DNA of 64,000 nt from Saposhnikovia divaricata. Taxonomy: Eukaryota; Streptophyta; Magnoliopsida; Apiales; Apiaceae. The notes under the pieces were generated by a model. That model was not told where the DNA came from. It ran no database searches and saw nothing but the letters and a program-made list of their open reading frames with translations. The position numbers and the translations under genes are program-made. This document shows positions 1 through 11,680 of the stretch, one piece after another. Position 1 is the stretch's first letter. Each line of letters begins with the position of its first letter. The stretch lies in assembly GCA_036435485.1 (NCBI GenBank), contig CM071597.1:53303881-53367880 (forward strand), given 5' to 3'.

Positions 1-1
1 T

Positions 2-3000
2 CTTCAGAATACCAATCAGCAGCTTGCAATCAGACCAGCCTTACCTGAATGTACAACTTGTGGGAAGAAGCACTCGGGAGTTTGCCACAGACTAAGTATT
101 ACTTGTTTTAAATGCAACAAGAAGGGACATTACGCGGGAGAGTGCCCGACTTCAAAATCAGGGATAACATGCTACAACTGCGGGAAAGTTGGTCATATTG
201 CTAAGGATTGCAAGGAGGCAGTTCAGTCAGGAAATGTTTTAAGGATAGCCGGACCCCCATCGGCAAATGCCCTGAGGATAACTGGACCTCCATCTCAGAC
301 CCAGATGTCTCAACCTAGAGCCAGAACCTTTAACATGACTATGCAGGATGCTGTTCAAGAAATGGATGTTGTTGCAGGTACGCTTCCTGTGAATTCAATA
401 GAGGCTAAAGTTTTAATTGACTCTGGAGCTACTAAGTCTTTCATTTCCAACAAGTTTGTTAGTAAATTGCAATGTGAAATTCGACCTTTAGAGCAAGCTT
501 TAGTGATAGAGGTGGCAAACCAAGATAGAGTCCCTGTCAATCAAGTGTGTCCTCAGTGTAATATAGAGATAGGTGGTTACCTTTTCTATGCCAATTTGAT
601 ACCCTTTGAAATGGGAGAATTCGATGTAATTTTAGGAATGGATTGGTTGGCTGATTATGATGCACAGATTGAGTGTAGAAAGAAACAGGTGAGATTAAAG
701 GCGGAGGATGATAAGGAAGTGATATTTCAAGGACAAAGGCAGGTGAAGAAATTTCTGAGTATTATGCAAGCCAAGAGGTTACTTAGACAAGGTTGTGAAG
801 CGTATTTAGCACACGTGACGGATGTAGAGAAGCAAGCACCGAAGATAGAAGATATACCAATTGTTAACGAGTTCCCCGACGTTTTTCCAGAAGAATTACC
901 CGGTTTACCTCCAGATCGAGAAGTGGAGTTTGCTATAGACCTAGTACCTGGAGCAGAACCCGTGTCCAAAGCACCATATAGGATGGCACCGGTGGAGATG
1001 AAAGAGTTAGCAACACAATTACAAGAACTTTTAGATAAGGGAGTCATAAGACCAAGTGTATCACCGTGGGGAGCTCCTGTGCTGTTTGTCAAGAAAAAGG
1101 ATGGTAGTATGAGATTGTGTATCGATTATCGAGAACTCAACAAGCTGACCATCAAGAATAGATATCCCTTGCCTAGAATCGATGATTTGTTTGATCAACT
1201 TAAGGGAGCAGCTTATTTCTCGAAGATTGATTTAAGATCGGGCTATCATCAATTAAAGATCAAACCTGAAGACATTCCAAAGACGGCATTTCGCACAAGG
1301 TATGGACATTACGAATTCTTAGTGATGCCATTTGGATTAACCAATGCCCCAGCAGCATTTATGGATCTTATGAACAGAGTCTTTAGGAAGCATCTGGATA
1401 AATTTGTGATAGTTTTCATTGATGATATCTTGATATATTCCAAGACCCGGGAAGAACATGCAGAACATTTAAGGATTGCGTTAGAAATATTGAGAGCAGA
1501 GAAGTTGTATGCCAAGTTTTCAAAATGTGAGTTTTGGTTGGAAGAGGTGCAGTTTCTAGGTCATATTATCAGTAGGGAAGGAATTAGAGTTGACCCCGCA
1601 AAAATAGAAGCTGTGGTGAATTGGGGCAGACCGAGAACGCCCACCGAAGTGAGAAGTTTCTTGGGATTGGCTGGTTATTATAGGAGGTTTGTTCAAGATT
1701 TCTCTAAGATCGCCTCACCATTGACCAGGTTGACTAGGAAAAATGAGAAGTTCATATGGAATGAGAAGTGTGAAGAGAGTTTCCAGGAATTAAAGAAAAG
1801 ATTAGTAACAGCACCAGTGCTAGTCTTACCAGACAGTCAAGGAAACTTTGTGATCTACAGTGATGCTTCATACAAGGGATTAGGGTGTGTATTGATGCAA
1901 CATGGAAAGGTGATTGCGTATGCTTCTCGACAATTAAAGCCTCATGAGCAGAAGTACCCGACTCACGATTTGAAGTTAGCAGCAATTGTATTCGCACTAA
2001 AGATTTGGAGACACTACCTATATGGTGAAAAATGTGAGATTTACACGGACGACAAAAGTCTAAAGTATATCTTCACTCAACGAGAGCTTAACATGAGACA
2101 AAGGCGATGGTTAGAGTTGATTAAGGATTATGACTGCACAATTAATTATCACCCAGGGAGAGCGAATGTAGTGGCTGACGCATTAAGTAGAAAGGAAAGA
2201 CTGAACATGTTTACCATCTCAAAGGAATTGTTCAAGGAGTTTGAAAAGTTGAGATTAGAAGTCCAGATCTCGGAGCCTACCAGTGGTAAGTGTTATACCA
2301 TGACCTTTCAACCCGAGTTACTTGAAAAGATACGAAGATGTCAGGAGGAAATCATGAATCAAGATATGAACACATTGACAGGTGAAGAGATTTGCACTCA
2401 GAAGGATGATAAGGGTATCTTAAGATTTTCTTCGAGGATTTGGATTCCCAACGTGCCAGAATTAAAGAATGAGATTTTGCGGGATGCTCACAGTTCAAGA
2501 TATTCAATTCATCCGGGGAGTACGAAGATGTACCAAGACCTGAAGGAACATTTCTGGTGGCCTGATATGAAAAGAGAGATTGCAGAGTGGGTTAGTAAGT
2601 GTTACACATGTCAAAGAGTCAAAGCTGAACATCAAAAGCCTAGTGGACTATTACAGCCATTAGATATTCCTGAGTGGAAATGGGAGCATTTAGCTATGGA
2701 CTTCGTTGTGGGACTACCGAGAACAAAGGCTAATCATGATGCGATTTGGGTAATCAAAGACCGTTTGACTAAATCTGCCCATTTTCTTCCAATCAACGAA
2801 AGATTCTCACTAGATAAGTTGGTACAGCTGTATTTGAAGGAAGTGGTTATGCGTCACGGTGTGCCAGTAACTATTGTATCTGATCGAGATCCACGTTTCA
2901 ACTCCAGATTTTGGAAACAATTTCAAGAATGCTTGGGAACTGAGCTTAAGATGAGTACAGCCTATCATCCGCAGACAGACGGACAGAGTGAACGAACCAT

Positions 3001-3736
3001 TCAAACTATTGAAGATATGCTACGAACGTGTGCATTGGATTTTAAGGGAAGTTGGGACGAGCACCTACCTTTGGTGGAATTCTCTTACAACAACAGCTAT
3101 CATGCTAGCATTGGGATGCCGCCATACGAAGCTTTATATGGAAGGAAATGTAGATCTCCTGTATATTGGGATGAGGTTGGTGAGCGTAAGGTGTTGGGAT
3201 CGGAACTAGTACAACAAACGAAGGAAAAGATCGAAATCATTCAGAAAAGGCTAATTGCTGCTCAGAACAGACAAAGGAAGTATGCTGATCAAGCCAGGAA
3301 AGATATGAATTTTGAAGAAGGAGAGAAAGTGTTGTTGAAAGTGTCACCTTGGAAAGGAGTTACGAGGTTTGGCAAGAAAGGAAAGCTCAGTACGAGATAC
3401 GTAGGACCTTTTGAGATCTTAAGACGGGTTGGAAAAGTCGCGTATGAGTTAGCCCTACCGCCACATATGAGCCATATTCACAATGTCTTCCATGTGTCAA
3501 TACTCAAGAAATATCATCCAGATTTAAGTCATGTCATTGAATACGAGCCTATTGAGTTACAGCCGGATCTGTCTTATATAGAACAGCCCGTAGCAATCCA
3601 GGATAGAATGGATAAGAAATTGAGAAATAAGACAGTTAAGTTGGTAAAGGTTCTGTGGAGGAATCCTAGAGTTGAGGAGTCAACTTGGGAGCTTGAGAGC
3701 GAGATGCTCGAGAATCATCCTCATCTATTTACTTAG
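2..3736 (+). CDS. gag-pol polyprotein (C-terminal part), Tekay-like
   Basis: One frame stays open from the left edge to TAG at 3734-3736, about 1,244 residues. It starts inside gag with three Cys/His knuckles: an atypical C-x2-C-x3-H-x3-C near 50-90, then two CCHC knuckles (C-x2-C-x4-H-x4-C) near 110-155 and 170-215. Next come an aspartic protease (DSGA near 420), RT with an FIDD catalytic box near 1420, RNase H (first Asp in YSDAS near 1860, ADALSR near 2180), the integrase HHCC finger (about 2490-2620) and the catalytic core with Asp in AMDF, Asp in SDRD and Glu in QSER. A chromodomain-like end (VLWR...EESTWE) closes it. The first in-window ATG at 305 is internal, not the start. No nonsense codon or frameshift is visible, so this copy may still have coding capacity. 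It would copy the element's RNA and insert it into the nuclear genome. Confidence 0.93.
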   Translation, partial: LQNTNQQLAIRPALPECTTCGKKHSGVCHRLSITCFKCNKKGHYAGECPTSKSGITCYNCGKVGHIAKDCKEAVQSGNVLRIAGPPSANALRITGPPSQTQMSQPRARTFNMTMQDAVQEMDVVAGTLPVNSIEAKVLIDSGATKSFISNKFVSKLQCEIRPLEQALVIEVANQDRVPVNQVCPQCNIEIGGYLFYANLIPFEMGEFDVILGMDWLADYDAQIECRKKQVRLKAEDDKEVIFQGQRQVKKFLSIMQAKRLLRQGCEAYLAHVTDVEKQAPKIEDIPIVNEFPDVFPEELPGLPPDREVEFAIDLVPGAEPVSKAPYRMAPVEMKELATQLQELLDKGVIRPSVSPWGAPVLFVKKKDGSMRLCIDYRELNKLTIKNRYPLPRIDDLFDQLKGAAYFSKIDLRSGYHQLKIKPEDIPKTAFRTRYGHYEFLVMPFGLTNAPAAFMDLMNRVFRKHLDKFVIVFIDDILIYSKTREEHAEHLRIALEILRAEKLYAKFSKCEFWLEEVQFLGHIISREGIRVDPAKIEAVVNWGRPRTPTEVRSFLGLAGYYRRFVQDFSKIASPLTRLTRKNEKFIWNEKCEESFQELKKRLVTAPVLVLPDSQGNFVIYSDASYKGLGCVLMQHGKVIAYASRQLKPHEQKYPTHDLKLAAIVFALKIWRHYLYGEKCEIYTDDKSLKYIFTQRELNMRQRRWLELIKDYDCTINYHPGRANVVADALSRKERLNMFTISKELFKEFEKLRLEVQISEPTSGKCYTMTFQPELLEKIRRCQEEIMNQDMNTLTGEEICTQKDDKGILRFSSRIWIPNVPELKNEILRDAHSSRYSIHPGSTKMYQDLKEHFWWPDMKREIAEWVSKCYTCQRVKAEHQKPSGLLQPLDIPEWKWEHLAMDFVVGLPRTKANHDAIWVIKDRLTKSAHFLPINERFSLDKLVQLYLKEVVMRHGVPVTIVSDRDPRFNSRFWKQFQECLGTELKMSTAYHPQTDGQSERTIQTIEDMLRTCALDFKGSWDEHLPLVEFSYNNSYHASIGMPPYEALYGRKCRSPVYWDEVGERKVLGSELVQQTKEKIEIIQKRLIAAQNRQRKYADQARKDMNFEEGEKVLLKVSPWKGVTRFGKKGKLSTRYVGPFEILRRVGKVAYELALPPHMSHIHNVFHVSILKKYHPDLSHVIEYEPIELQPDLSYIEQPVAIQDRMDKKLRNKTVKLVKVLWRNPRVEESTWELESEMLENHPHLFT

Positions 3737-3762
3737 GTGAGATTCTGGGGACAGAATCCCGT

Positions 3763-3776
3763 TAAGGGGGGAAAGA
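3763..3776 (+). other. Polypurine tract
   Basis: A purine-rich run (AAGGGGGGAAAGA) lies 27 bases after the pol stop and directly before the LTR. It is the expected plus-strand primer for reverse transcription and fixes the left end of the 3' LTR. Confidence 0.8.
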
Positions 3777-6700
3777 TATAACGCCTTAGAAATTTTTGTA
3801 ATATTTATAATTATTTATTTAATACTAAATGTGAATTATGTGATGTAATTATTTTTGAGGAAGTGAAATATGTATGATATTTTATTTTTGAGTCTATTTG
3901 ATGATTTATATGTGTCAGATAAATCTACGTATTTTATTTTTTTGTTTTGGCGATTAAATTTTATTTAAATCATGTGTCATTTATCTTCTGAGGTTTTTAT
4001 AAAATTATCGGGGTTAGTATAAATCATGAATTCTTTTACATTATTAACTTTATTTGTTTATTTGAGTTTTAAAAATATTAGATGGATTTATTTCGATTTT
4101 TAAGGATTTTAAAATGATTTTTATGAATTGATTTGTGTTTTATTGATTTAATCTTGTAAAATTCGTATTTAATTCGTTTTTTATCCCAAAAATATTTTAA
4201 AAATATGGGGAGATAGATAATTTTACTTCCTACATTTTAAAAATGATATTGAGATTTTTCCCAACTATTACTTATTCATTTTCTATTTTTACCAAGTAGT
4301 TTTAAATTGTTTTAATTAGAAAATTCATTAGTAATCTACAAAATACCCATTCCTTTTAAATCCCTAAAATTACCAGCCCCTTCCCCAATTTCAATCCCCC
4401 TGCTCTTTTAAGTCTCTTGTTTTCTCTCGACTGTTCTAGACACTCTCTCGATCTCTCGATTTCTTCCAATTTCCATCACAGAAATTACTAGCTAAATATG
4501 TAAGTGGGATGTTCGATTGTGTTTTCATCTTATCTCCCCTTCTCTCTCCCCTGTATCCTGTACTTATGTTGCCGCTGCGTGTGCTAGGTGTGTGCCCTTG
4601 AGGTCGCATATATGAGTATATATATATATGTAGTATGTGTGTGCGTGCGTTTATGGTGTGAGTTGTGTGTGTGGTCGTGTGTTTGAGCTATATAAAGGTT
4701 GTTGTGTAGCTAGGTTTCATCGAGTAGCCCTCTCCCCTGTTCTTTCTACAGCTGGGTGTTGAGAGTATGTGTCGAAGAAGTGTGTGTGGTGTTTCTGTCC
4801 TTCGTGTGTGTGTGCTGTAGTAGGCTGGCCGTGTGTGCGTAAGTGAACTGGGCACCAAGCTATGTGTTGTAAGTTTAACAAAATGAGGAGGTTGCTGGAT
4901 TGGGTTCGAAATTGTAGTTGTGCGTGGGTGTGTGAGTGGTGCTGCTGGTGTGAAGAGTGGGAATTGTGGCTTGAGTTAGTATGTAATGGAAAGGAGGGTC
5001 GAATTAGTTGTGATTGATTGGGAGTTCACTTAGTACTATTTTGATTTTGTTCAGTTATAATTTGATTATGTGGTTTGTACTTGTCCTGTGTTTCAGCTAA
5101 GTATACTAATATTATTATCGTTCAGGTGTTGTAATTTGGAATTTTCGATTTGGTTTGATCTGGTTGTGCCAGGATTTAGCTAATTTTCAGATTAATTATA
5201 TACTAAATTATTATGTAATATTTTCAGTTTGTGTTTTAATTTCCAAATTATATATTCGGGTCGTATGATTTAATTAATTTAAGGATTTTTTTGGATTGGA
5301 GTAAGTTTAGCTCAACTTATTAATATATGTTAAATTTTATTTGGGAAGTGATGATTTTTAGTTGGTGGTGTCGGTTATGTTTCGACTGGCAGTTACCCGT
5401 ATAAAAGGGGATGCCGTCAAAATTTTCTAAAAATATTAGTTGTATTTTCTTGAGTATATGTATATATGTATGTACTACTACTATGGAGTGGTATTTGGAT
5501 TTATATTTTATTTATGTGATTATTTGTTAAATATTTATCGTTTATAATTATATATTTATGTTAGTGGTTTGTGGTTGACATTATATGATTTAAAGTAAGT
5601 AAATTTAGAGGTTCTCGCAAGGGTAGATTTAGATTAGACATTTGTAGAGGAGCGTCGATTATTGAACAGAATGCTGAAATAGTGTTTTATATGTGTAGGT
5701 TCGAAGGACATAGACATAAAGGATAAAGGAAAGGCAAAGACTGAGAGTTTTTGAACTAAGTGACTAGCGTGGAAATATTTGGTTAAGGCAAGTAACTCGA
5801 ACCTTGTATCAAAGTTCATATTCTTTCAATTATCCCTGAATTGTTGTTTAAATTGTTATAACTTATTGTTGCTTCTTTCAAGTTAATTGTCGAACCTCTT
5901 GTACTATACTGTTAAACCATAGTAACTATTGCTTAATCCTTCATACCTTCTTGTTTACCATTATAGACTGCTGTTTAAACTATTGTACTTCCTTGCTTAT
6001 TTTAATTCTCGTTGAACTGTAAACCTTATTTTATGACATACCTTTTGTACTAGCTTGAACCCTATTTCATATCTATTTCCTTAATTCACACTAGCCTAAC
6101 TATACCTTGCAACCCTTGAATTAAACTCTATATCCCTAACCTTTGTTATGTTCTTAATTAATCAATGACCTTTATTGCTTATACTTTTATTTTCCCCTTA
6201 GCCATACCAGGTTCGATACCGCCTTGTATTACACCTCTAAAATGGTCATAACTTGATAAACCTTTATTTTTAAATACCTGTGAATCACACTTGAACCCTA
6301 CCTTGCGAACCTTATGCAATTAAATTAGAATTCTTACTTGACTTTCAGTCACTTATTCTTGAAGTTAAACAGAATAAATCCCCTGCTCTGAATTATTGCC
6401 TAAGAATTCCATTCATCGAAACTTGCTTTACTTTATGGACATTTAATTAATTATTTTAAATTAGCGTAAGAGGCTAGGGTGGTCCTAGTCCAGCTTTTTA
6501 ATTTGGCGTAAGAGGCTAGGGTGGTCCTAGTCCAGCAATAGAGGCCAATGTGTTGCCTAATTGGGAACCCAATTTTCAAAGTCCAGAGGGACCTAGTGTC
6601 CGGTATGGGGACATTACGTGGCTGATCACCCGTATTGTCCGATTTTAATAAAATGCTTAAATTAATTAAAATGTTTTAAAGGTGGGAAATTTGATATAAA

Positions 6701-7504
6701 AAGATAAATTCATTTCTCTCTCTCCCTATTTTTGGAATGAATTACAAATTGCCAAACTTTGGAAAAACTCAGAGAATGATTCTTATATCGTTGTATCTGT
6801 ACTCTTGTTGTTGATTTTTATTTTGGCATCTATATTGTTACTTGCTGAGCATTTGGCTCACTTATTGTTGTTTATAACCCTTTTTCAGTTAAGGAAGAAA
6901 AAGGATTCGACGTAGGAGCTATATCAGGAGAAGAATTTTTTTTGTGGGCTGTAGACAGACTAGTTTGGCTCTAGTACAAGGTTGGACTTTTGGGTATCAG
7001 TAGAGAATTGTGTAATAGTTATAGTTGGTTGTATTTATATTGTGGAGCGTATGTATCTTTTAATTAAGGATTTAGTATTGTAATGTAATAACTTAGTTAG
7101 TAGTTGCTTGTTTCATACCACTACCTGTTAGAGATCCGGGTTAGTAGTGGGGTGTTGTATTATGATTTAAATGTCTGGTTTTCAGCTTGTATGTATTTAA
7201 TTTTGGTTGTGTGCCCCGATCTTGTTTTATGATCGGGAGGGCATAGTGGTATGGTTCACCTGATCGGTTAGGACAGGTTGAACAGGTGTTATGTTTCTTA
7301 AGTAGTTGGAATTGCAGTTATTTTCTTTTTATGAATTTGGTTGGTTCAAAATACAGGTGGATAGTCCATATTACGTATACTTCATGCCGAAATTTTAAAA
7401 AAAAAAAAAAAAAATTCCCCTGTATTAAATTCTATTTTATTTAATTAAATCCAATAATTTATTATAAAAGTATATTTTTAGTATTGGGAAGTCGGGGCGT
7501 TACA
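3777..7504 (+). repeat. 3' LTR of the Tekay-like element
   Basis: About 3.7 kb. It begins TATAACGCC directly after the polypurine tract and ends GGGGCGTTACA at 7504, so the ends are nearly inverted (TGTAAC expected; one G-to-A change at the second base). It contains a TATA box (4689), an exact 31-bp direct duplication (6464-6494 and 6506-6536) and an A-run at 7397-7412. Such a length is on the long side for the clade. I see no internal TSD pair that would show a secondary insertion. The right end is inferred from the terminal motif only, because the 5' LTR is outside the window. Confidence 0.75.
4689..4698 (+). promoter_or_regulatory. TATA box in Tekay LTR
   Basis: TATATAAAGG follows a GT-rich U3 tract. 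This is the best candidate core promoter for the element's transcript. It is inferred from the motif and from its position in the first third of the LTR. Confidence 0.55.
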
Positions 7505-8129
7505 AAGGGGGTGTCCACTCAGCCAAAGCTTTGTAGACTGCATTTATGTTGATTTTGGTTGATGTCAGCAACTTATTTTTATAAATATTTTATAAAAGTA
7601 AAAGATATTTTTGTAAAGAAAAAAAAAAATAAATAATAAGAAGTATCCAAGGAGTACATATATAAAATGTGTGTATATAGGCCTGTCAACGTATCGGATT
7701 TGACTCGAATTGATTTAAATTCATATCAAATTTTAGTGAATCAGATCGAATCATACCACGAATACTTTATAAATCAATCCATATCCAATCCATTTAGCTT
7801 AATGGATAAACAGATCATATTTCTGATATTCACCACTCCATTTATATTTAAAATAAAACAAAATATCATTCACCATTTCAAAGAATATTAGTAAAAGTTA
7901 GAGAAGTTATAATCCAATATTCCAATGTGTAATAGCAATGCAACATTCAAACTATTTCAAAATTCTATTATTCAAATACAATGTTAAATAAAACGTAAAC
8001 CACAAAGTCAAATAAAAAATATTAAGTCAAGTTTTTCAAATTTATAACATGACCATCCAAATATATTTTTTCTCAATTTTAGATTTAGCCGACATTTTGA
8101 TGTGCTAAGCATCTACACTTATCTATCTA
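7505..8129. other. AT-rich intergenic spacer
   Basis: No coding sequence is supported. From about 7680 a short tract reading TAGGCCTGTCAA and then subject/object-like ATCGGATTT words resembles the end of a hAT-type MITE, but I cannot find the matching opposite terminus. The rest is low-complexity AT-rich DNA up to the Helitron end at 8130. Confidence 0.5.
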
Positions 8130-8593
8130 TCTATACTATTATATAATAGCCGAAATATTAAAAGTTTGGTCGGTCAGTACGGTACCTGTTGGTTTTACTT
8201 ATTTATCCTTACTTAATTACATATAAAATTTATTCTACTAACTAATCAATTTCCACTTTCAGGTTAAATATATTATCGTTTCTATTTTTCAATAACTAAT
8301 TAATATCCTTTTTCAGGTAAACCCCAATGTCTTTTATATTTTATCTAACTAAAATTTTTCTTTTTCTAAAAACAGTATGAGCAATTTTGTATAATAAAAT
8401 AACATAATTATATTATAATTACTATTAACTAATCAATTACCTTTTTTCAGCCAAAACATGTTACCTTTTCTCTTTCCTCTAACTAAAATCTCTCTTTTTC
8501 CAATTATATCATGGGCGGTTATATTTAATAAAATAAAATAATAATAAAATAATACTAATAATTAACCGATCACCTTTTTTGTTGGTTCCTGAG

Positions 8594-9248
8594 TGATATG
8601 GGCTAAAAGTAAGCCCTAAAGACACATTTAATGTGGCATTAATTAGACCCGGAATGGTCCAAACGTGGGGCCCACCAGATGGGCCCAAACCCTATTTATA
8701 ATATTAATTTCGTAATTAATATTAAGGGTAATAAACAGCTCAGCAAATAAGAGTCAAACAAGGATATTACTCTTGCCTGACTTAGCCTCCAAGATACATA
8801 TTTCAACATGGAAACTGATTCCTATAAGGAAGAGATCTAGAACCTTCCTCAAGGAAGACTTGTCCACCAAGTCTCTGACTCCTACCATAATTCTAGGGCT
8901 TCTCAGCCTATATAAAGGGTCTAACCCCTCATCTCAGAACTACGTTTTTGGGCAGAGCTCAATACGTCACTTACGTTTTGGACACAGCTCCATACGTTAC
9001 CCACCACGTTTTGGCTTAATCCTCGAATAAGGACATACAAGCCACTGCGTCCTAGGTGAGCTCTCGCCGCCATAGCCTCGAGGGCACCATCACCTAGAAC
9101 TACGTCCTGGCTTGATTCTCAATAACGAGATACGTAGGCACTCTGTGAGGACCGATCAGTCTCGTAACACGGAAACAACCATTAAAGCTCGAAGCTCAAC
9201 CACCCTAGCATTAATTACAAATCGTAACCTAGTTTTTATTCCACAACA
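8594..9248 (+). repeat. E1 LTR 1
   Basis: 655 bp, TGATATGGG...CCACAACA. A TATA box (TATATAAAGG, 8909-8918) lies mid-LTR. Compared with the 500-bp LTRs of E2, it has about 155 extra bases downstream of the TATA box with duplicated ACGTTTTGG and TACGT words. Open frames across it are chance readings of the LTR. Confidence 0.92.
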
Positions 9249-9250
9249 TT

Positions 9251-9268
9251 TGGCGCCGTCTGTGGGAA
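9251..9268 (+). other. E1 primer-binding site
   Basis: TGGCGCCGTCTGTGGGAA starts 3 bases after LTR 1. Its first nine bases match the 3' end of a tRNA-Asp type primer as used by many plant Tat and Athila elements; the remainder departs from it. An identical site follows LTR 2 at 17923. Confidence 0.75.
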
Positions 9269-9281
9269 GAAGACATCAACC

Positions 9282-11198
9282 ATGGTTAGCACACGAAGAA
9301 CTGCACCAGGCTCTACCGAAGCTTTACCAATCAACTCCGCTCCGCGTCTTACCTCTGGGACAACCACGTTTGAACAAGGGACGATCCCCCAAACTTAAGT
9401 TTCTCAGCCTCCAGGGACGAATCCCCCTGCTGGGAGTACGCTGCCTATGGTTGTCCATCCAGAACAGGGAACCAACTCTCTTCAGATGGTGATCTCTCCC
9501 CTGGTTGATCCTAACCACCCTCCATCTGGGGTACAGATCCATACTACGGATCTCCCCATAAATACCAACCAAATGTATGGGTTGCCCAACCACCCCCCTG
9601 TTCGAGAACCTGGACCGAGTGGTCATGCTTTGCAGATCCGAGATCGCGAGTACCTAGACTACTCCGGCCCCTATACTACTGATTCGACATCTGTGGATGA
9701 CATTGATGACCGTGACGAGGCCCCAAGGAGGCGACGTGCTAGTAGAGAGCCCCGAAGGAGGGCCCAAAGAATCCATGATGGACCTCCACAAACGACTGAA
9801 GAAAGGATCAAGGCTCATGAGGCTGAGATCCAGAGGCTAAAAGATGACGCCGCCAGAGAGCAAGTAAGGCATAATCAAAGTCTGCATCGACCTCCTCCAA
9901 TCTCAGGAAGGGTTCCCGTCATAGATCTGGAGAGGTCGTCTAGGAGACGAAGAAGGGCCGATACCTCAACTGAAGGAGCAACGAGGGCGAAAACCCCCAG
10001 AAACAACCCCAAGGATCTGATGCCGCTAGATCTTGATGATCCAACACCTCCGTTCACTGAGGAGGTGATGAATGCTCGCATCTCAAAGAAATTCAAGATG
10101 CCGACGATCAAGGCCTATGATGGAACAGGCGATCCTGAAACTCATGTCAGGACGTTCACAGCTGCACTACTGCTGCAACCTGCTAGTGACGCCTTAAAGT
10201 GTAGGGCGTTCCCTCAAACCCTGTCGGGTATGGCTCAAAGGTGGTATAGCAGGCTACCTGCAAATTCGATTGGCTCTTTCAAGGAGTTGAAGAATGCCAT
10301 TGTTAGCCAATTCATTAGTGGAAGAGTTCATGAAAAAAGTTCTGCATCCCTCATGTATGTGGTGCAGGGGAAGAACGAGAATCTAAGGGATTATCTCAAG
10401 CGAATCACCAAGGAGACATTGAATATTACAGATCTGGAGAATAAAGTGGCCATGGTAGCCTTGGAACACGGAACCACTGATCCTTTCTTCAAGAGGTCTT
10501 TGGCAAAACATCCTCCTGAGAACATGGTCGAGCTCGAACGAAGGGCCGACAAGTATATCAAGGCAGAGGATAGCATGAAAAAAGAAGCTGCTGGAGGCAA
10601 TGGCAAGGGCTCCAATGACTTTAAGAAACGGAAGAAAGAACAAGAGTATGATGCTAGGGACAAGTATCCCCGGACTAGCAAGGATTCTGAATCACCACCG
10701 AAGAAGAGTTTGGGACCAAGATTCAACGACTATGCAAGACTGAATGCTCCTAGGAGTCAGATCTTGTTAGATATTGAGAAAGACAAAGATTTTCGATGGC
10801 CGAAGCCACTTAGGGGTGATCCCGCAAAGAGAAACAAGGATCAGTACTGTAGATTCCACCGTGATGTGGGGCATGATACAGATGATTGTAGGCAGTTGAA
10901 GGATGAGATTGAATTCTTGATCCGAAAAGGAAAGTTGAACAAGTTCACTAAGGGTGATGATCGTGGAACTCAAAGGAGGGATTATGATAGAAGTGACAAT
11001 GATAGAAGGGATGATGATCGAGATCGAGGTCGTAACCCACAGCCCCGAGGGCCAGTTATTAATATGATTTGGGGAGGCCCGACAGCGGCCGGTACAACCC
11101 GAAACTCTCGGAAGGCGTATGCCAGAGAAATGATGCACATCGTGGGAGAAGCCCCGAAGCGTGCCAGGACTGAGATAGCTATTGGTTTTGATGACTAA
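9282..11198 (+). pseudogene. E1 gag, copy 1
   Basis: The ATG at 9282 (MVSTRRT) matches the start of the E2 gag at 21624, but this frame meets TAA at 9396-9398 after 38 codons. The frame is then open from ATG 9447 to TAA 11196-11198 (583 residues). It holds the Tat-type capsid region (about 10060-10560: AYDGTGDPETHVRTF, QRWYSRLP) and a Cys/His knuckle with wider spacing (C-x2-H...C, about 10845-10890), followed by an Arg/Asp-rich tail. The terminal TAA replaces a TCA present in E2 and separates gag from protease. Gag forms the particle that packages element RNA; the early stop makes this copy defective unless translation restarts at 9447. Confidence 0.85.
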
Positions 11199-11680
11199 GA
11201 TCTCGAAGGGGTGAAGTTTCCCCATGACGACCCGTTGGTCATAGCCCCTATTATTGAAAATTCGGAGGTGAAGCGAGTCTTGATAGACAATGGAGCTTCT
11301 GTTGATATTTTGTTTCATGATGCATTCGTAAAGATGGGATACACTAACTCTCAGTTGACCCCGACCAACATGCCGATATATGGGTTTAATGGAGTCGAGT
11401 CAAAGGTTGAAGGGACTATTCAGTTACCCGTGACAATCGGGCAAGAACCTAAAGAAGGCACTCAGATGCTGAATTTTCTGGTGATTAAGGCTACCTCAAC
11501 GTACAATGCAATCTTGGGGAAGACCGGACTTCATGCGTTCAAGGCTGTTGCCTCTACCTATCACATGAAGGTCGAATTTCCAACCAGGAGTGATGTTGGG
11601 GAACATAAAGGTGATCAAAAGATGGCACAAAGCTGTTATGTAGCCTCGTTAAGGCCTAATAGAGTCGGGGGGCAGGAGGT
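11199..11680 (+). pseudogene. E1 aspartic protease region, copy 1
   Basis: In frame after the gag TAA. The protease core is DNGASVDILFHDAF (near 11285-11330), with the following ILGKTGLHAF turn (near 11505). It is nearly identical to E2 up to about 11680 and then runs into rearranged sequence, so it never joins RT. The catalytic Asp is retained. Role: cleavage of the gag-pol polyprotein. Confidence 0.82.

Larger units (their letters stand above)
1..7504 (+). mobile_element. Tekay-like Ty3/gypsy chromovirus, 5' end outside window
   Basis: The 3' part of an LTR retrotransposon: end of gag, complete pol, polypurine tract and 3' LTR. The domain order protease-RT-RNase H-integrase is Ty3/gypsy, and a chromodomain-like C-terminus places it among chromoviruses; the style of the protease and RT resembles the Tekay (Del) clade. 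The 5' LTR, the first part of gag and the target-site duplication lie left of the window, so neither full length nor insertion age can be read here. Confidence 0.9.

Noticed and set aside
727..1092. 121-residue antisense frame in the Tekay gag-pol
   Set aside because: A shadow of the protease/RT coding strand, with no domain of its own.
7667..7891. 74-residue frame in the spacer
   Set aside because: AT-rich composition, no domain, and it overlaps a MITE-like end.
8773..9492. Frames repeated at 17445-18164 and partly at 21177 and 33267
   Set aside because: They lie in the LTRs of E1 and E2; their conservation is that of the LTR, not of a protein.
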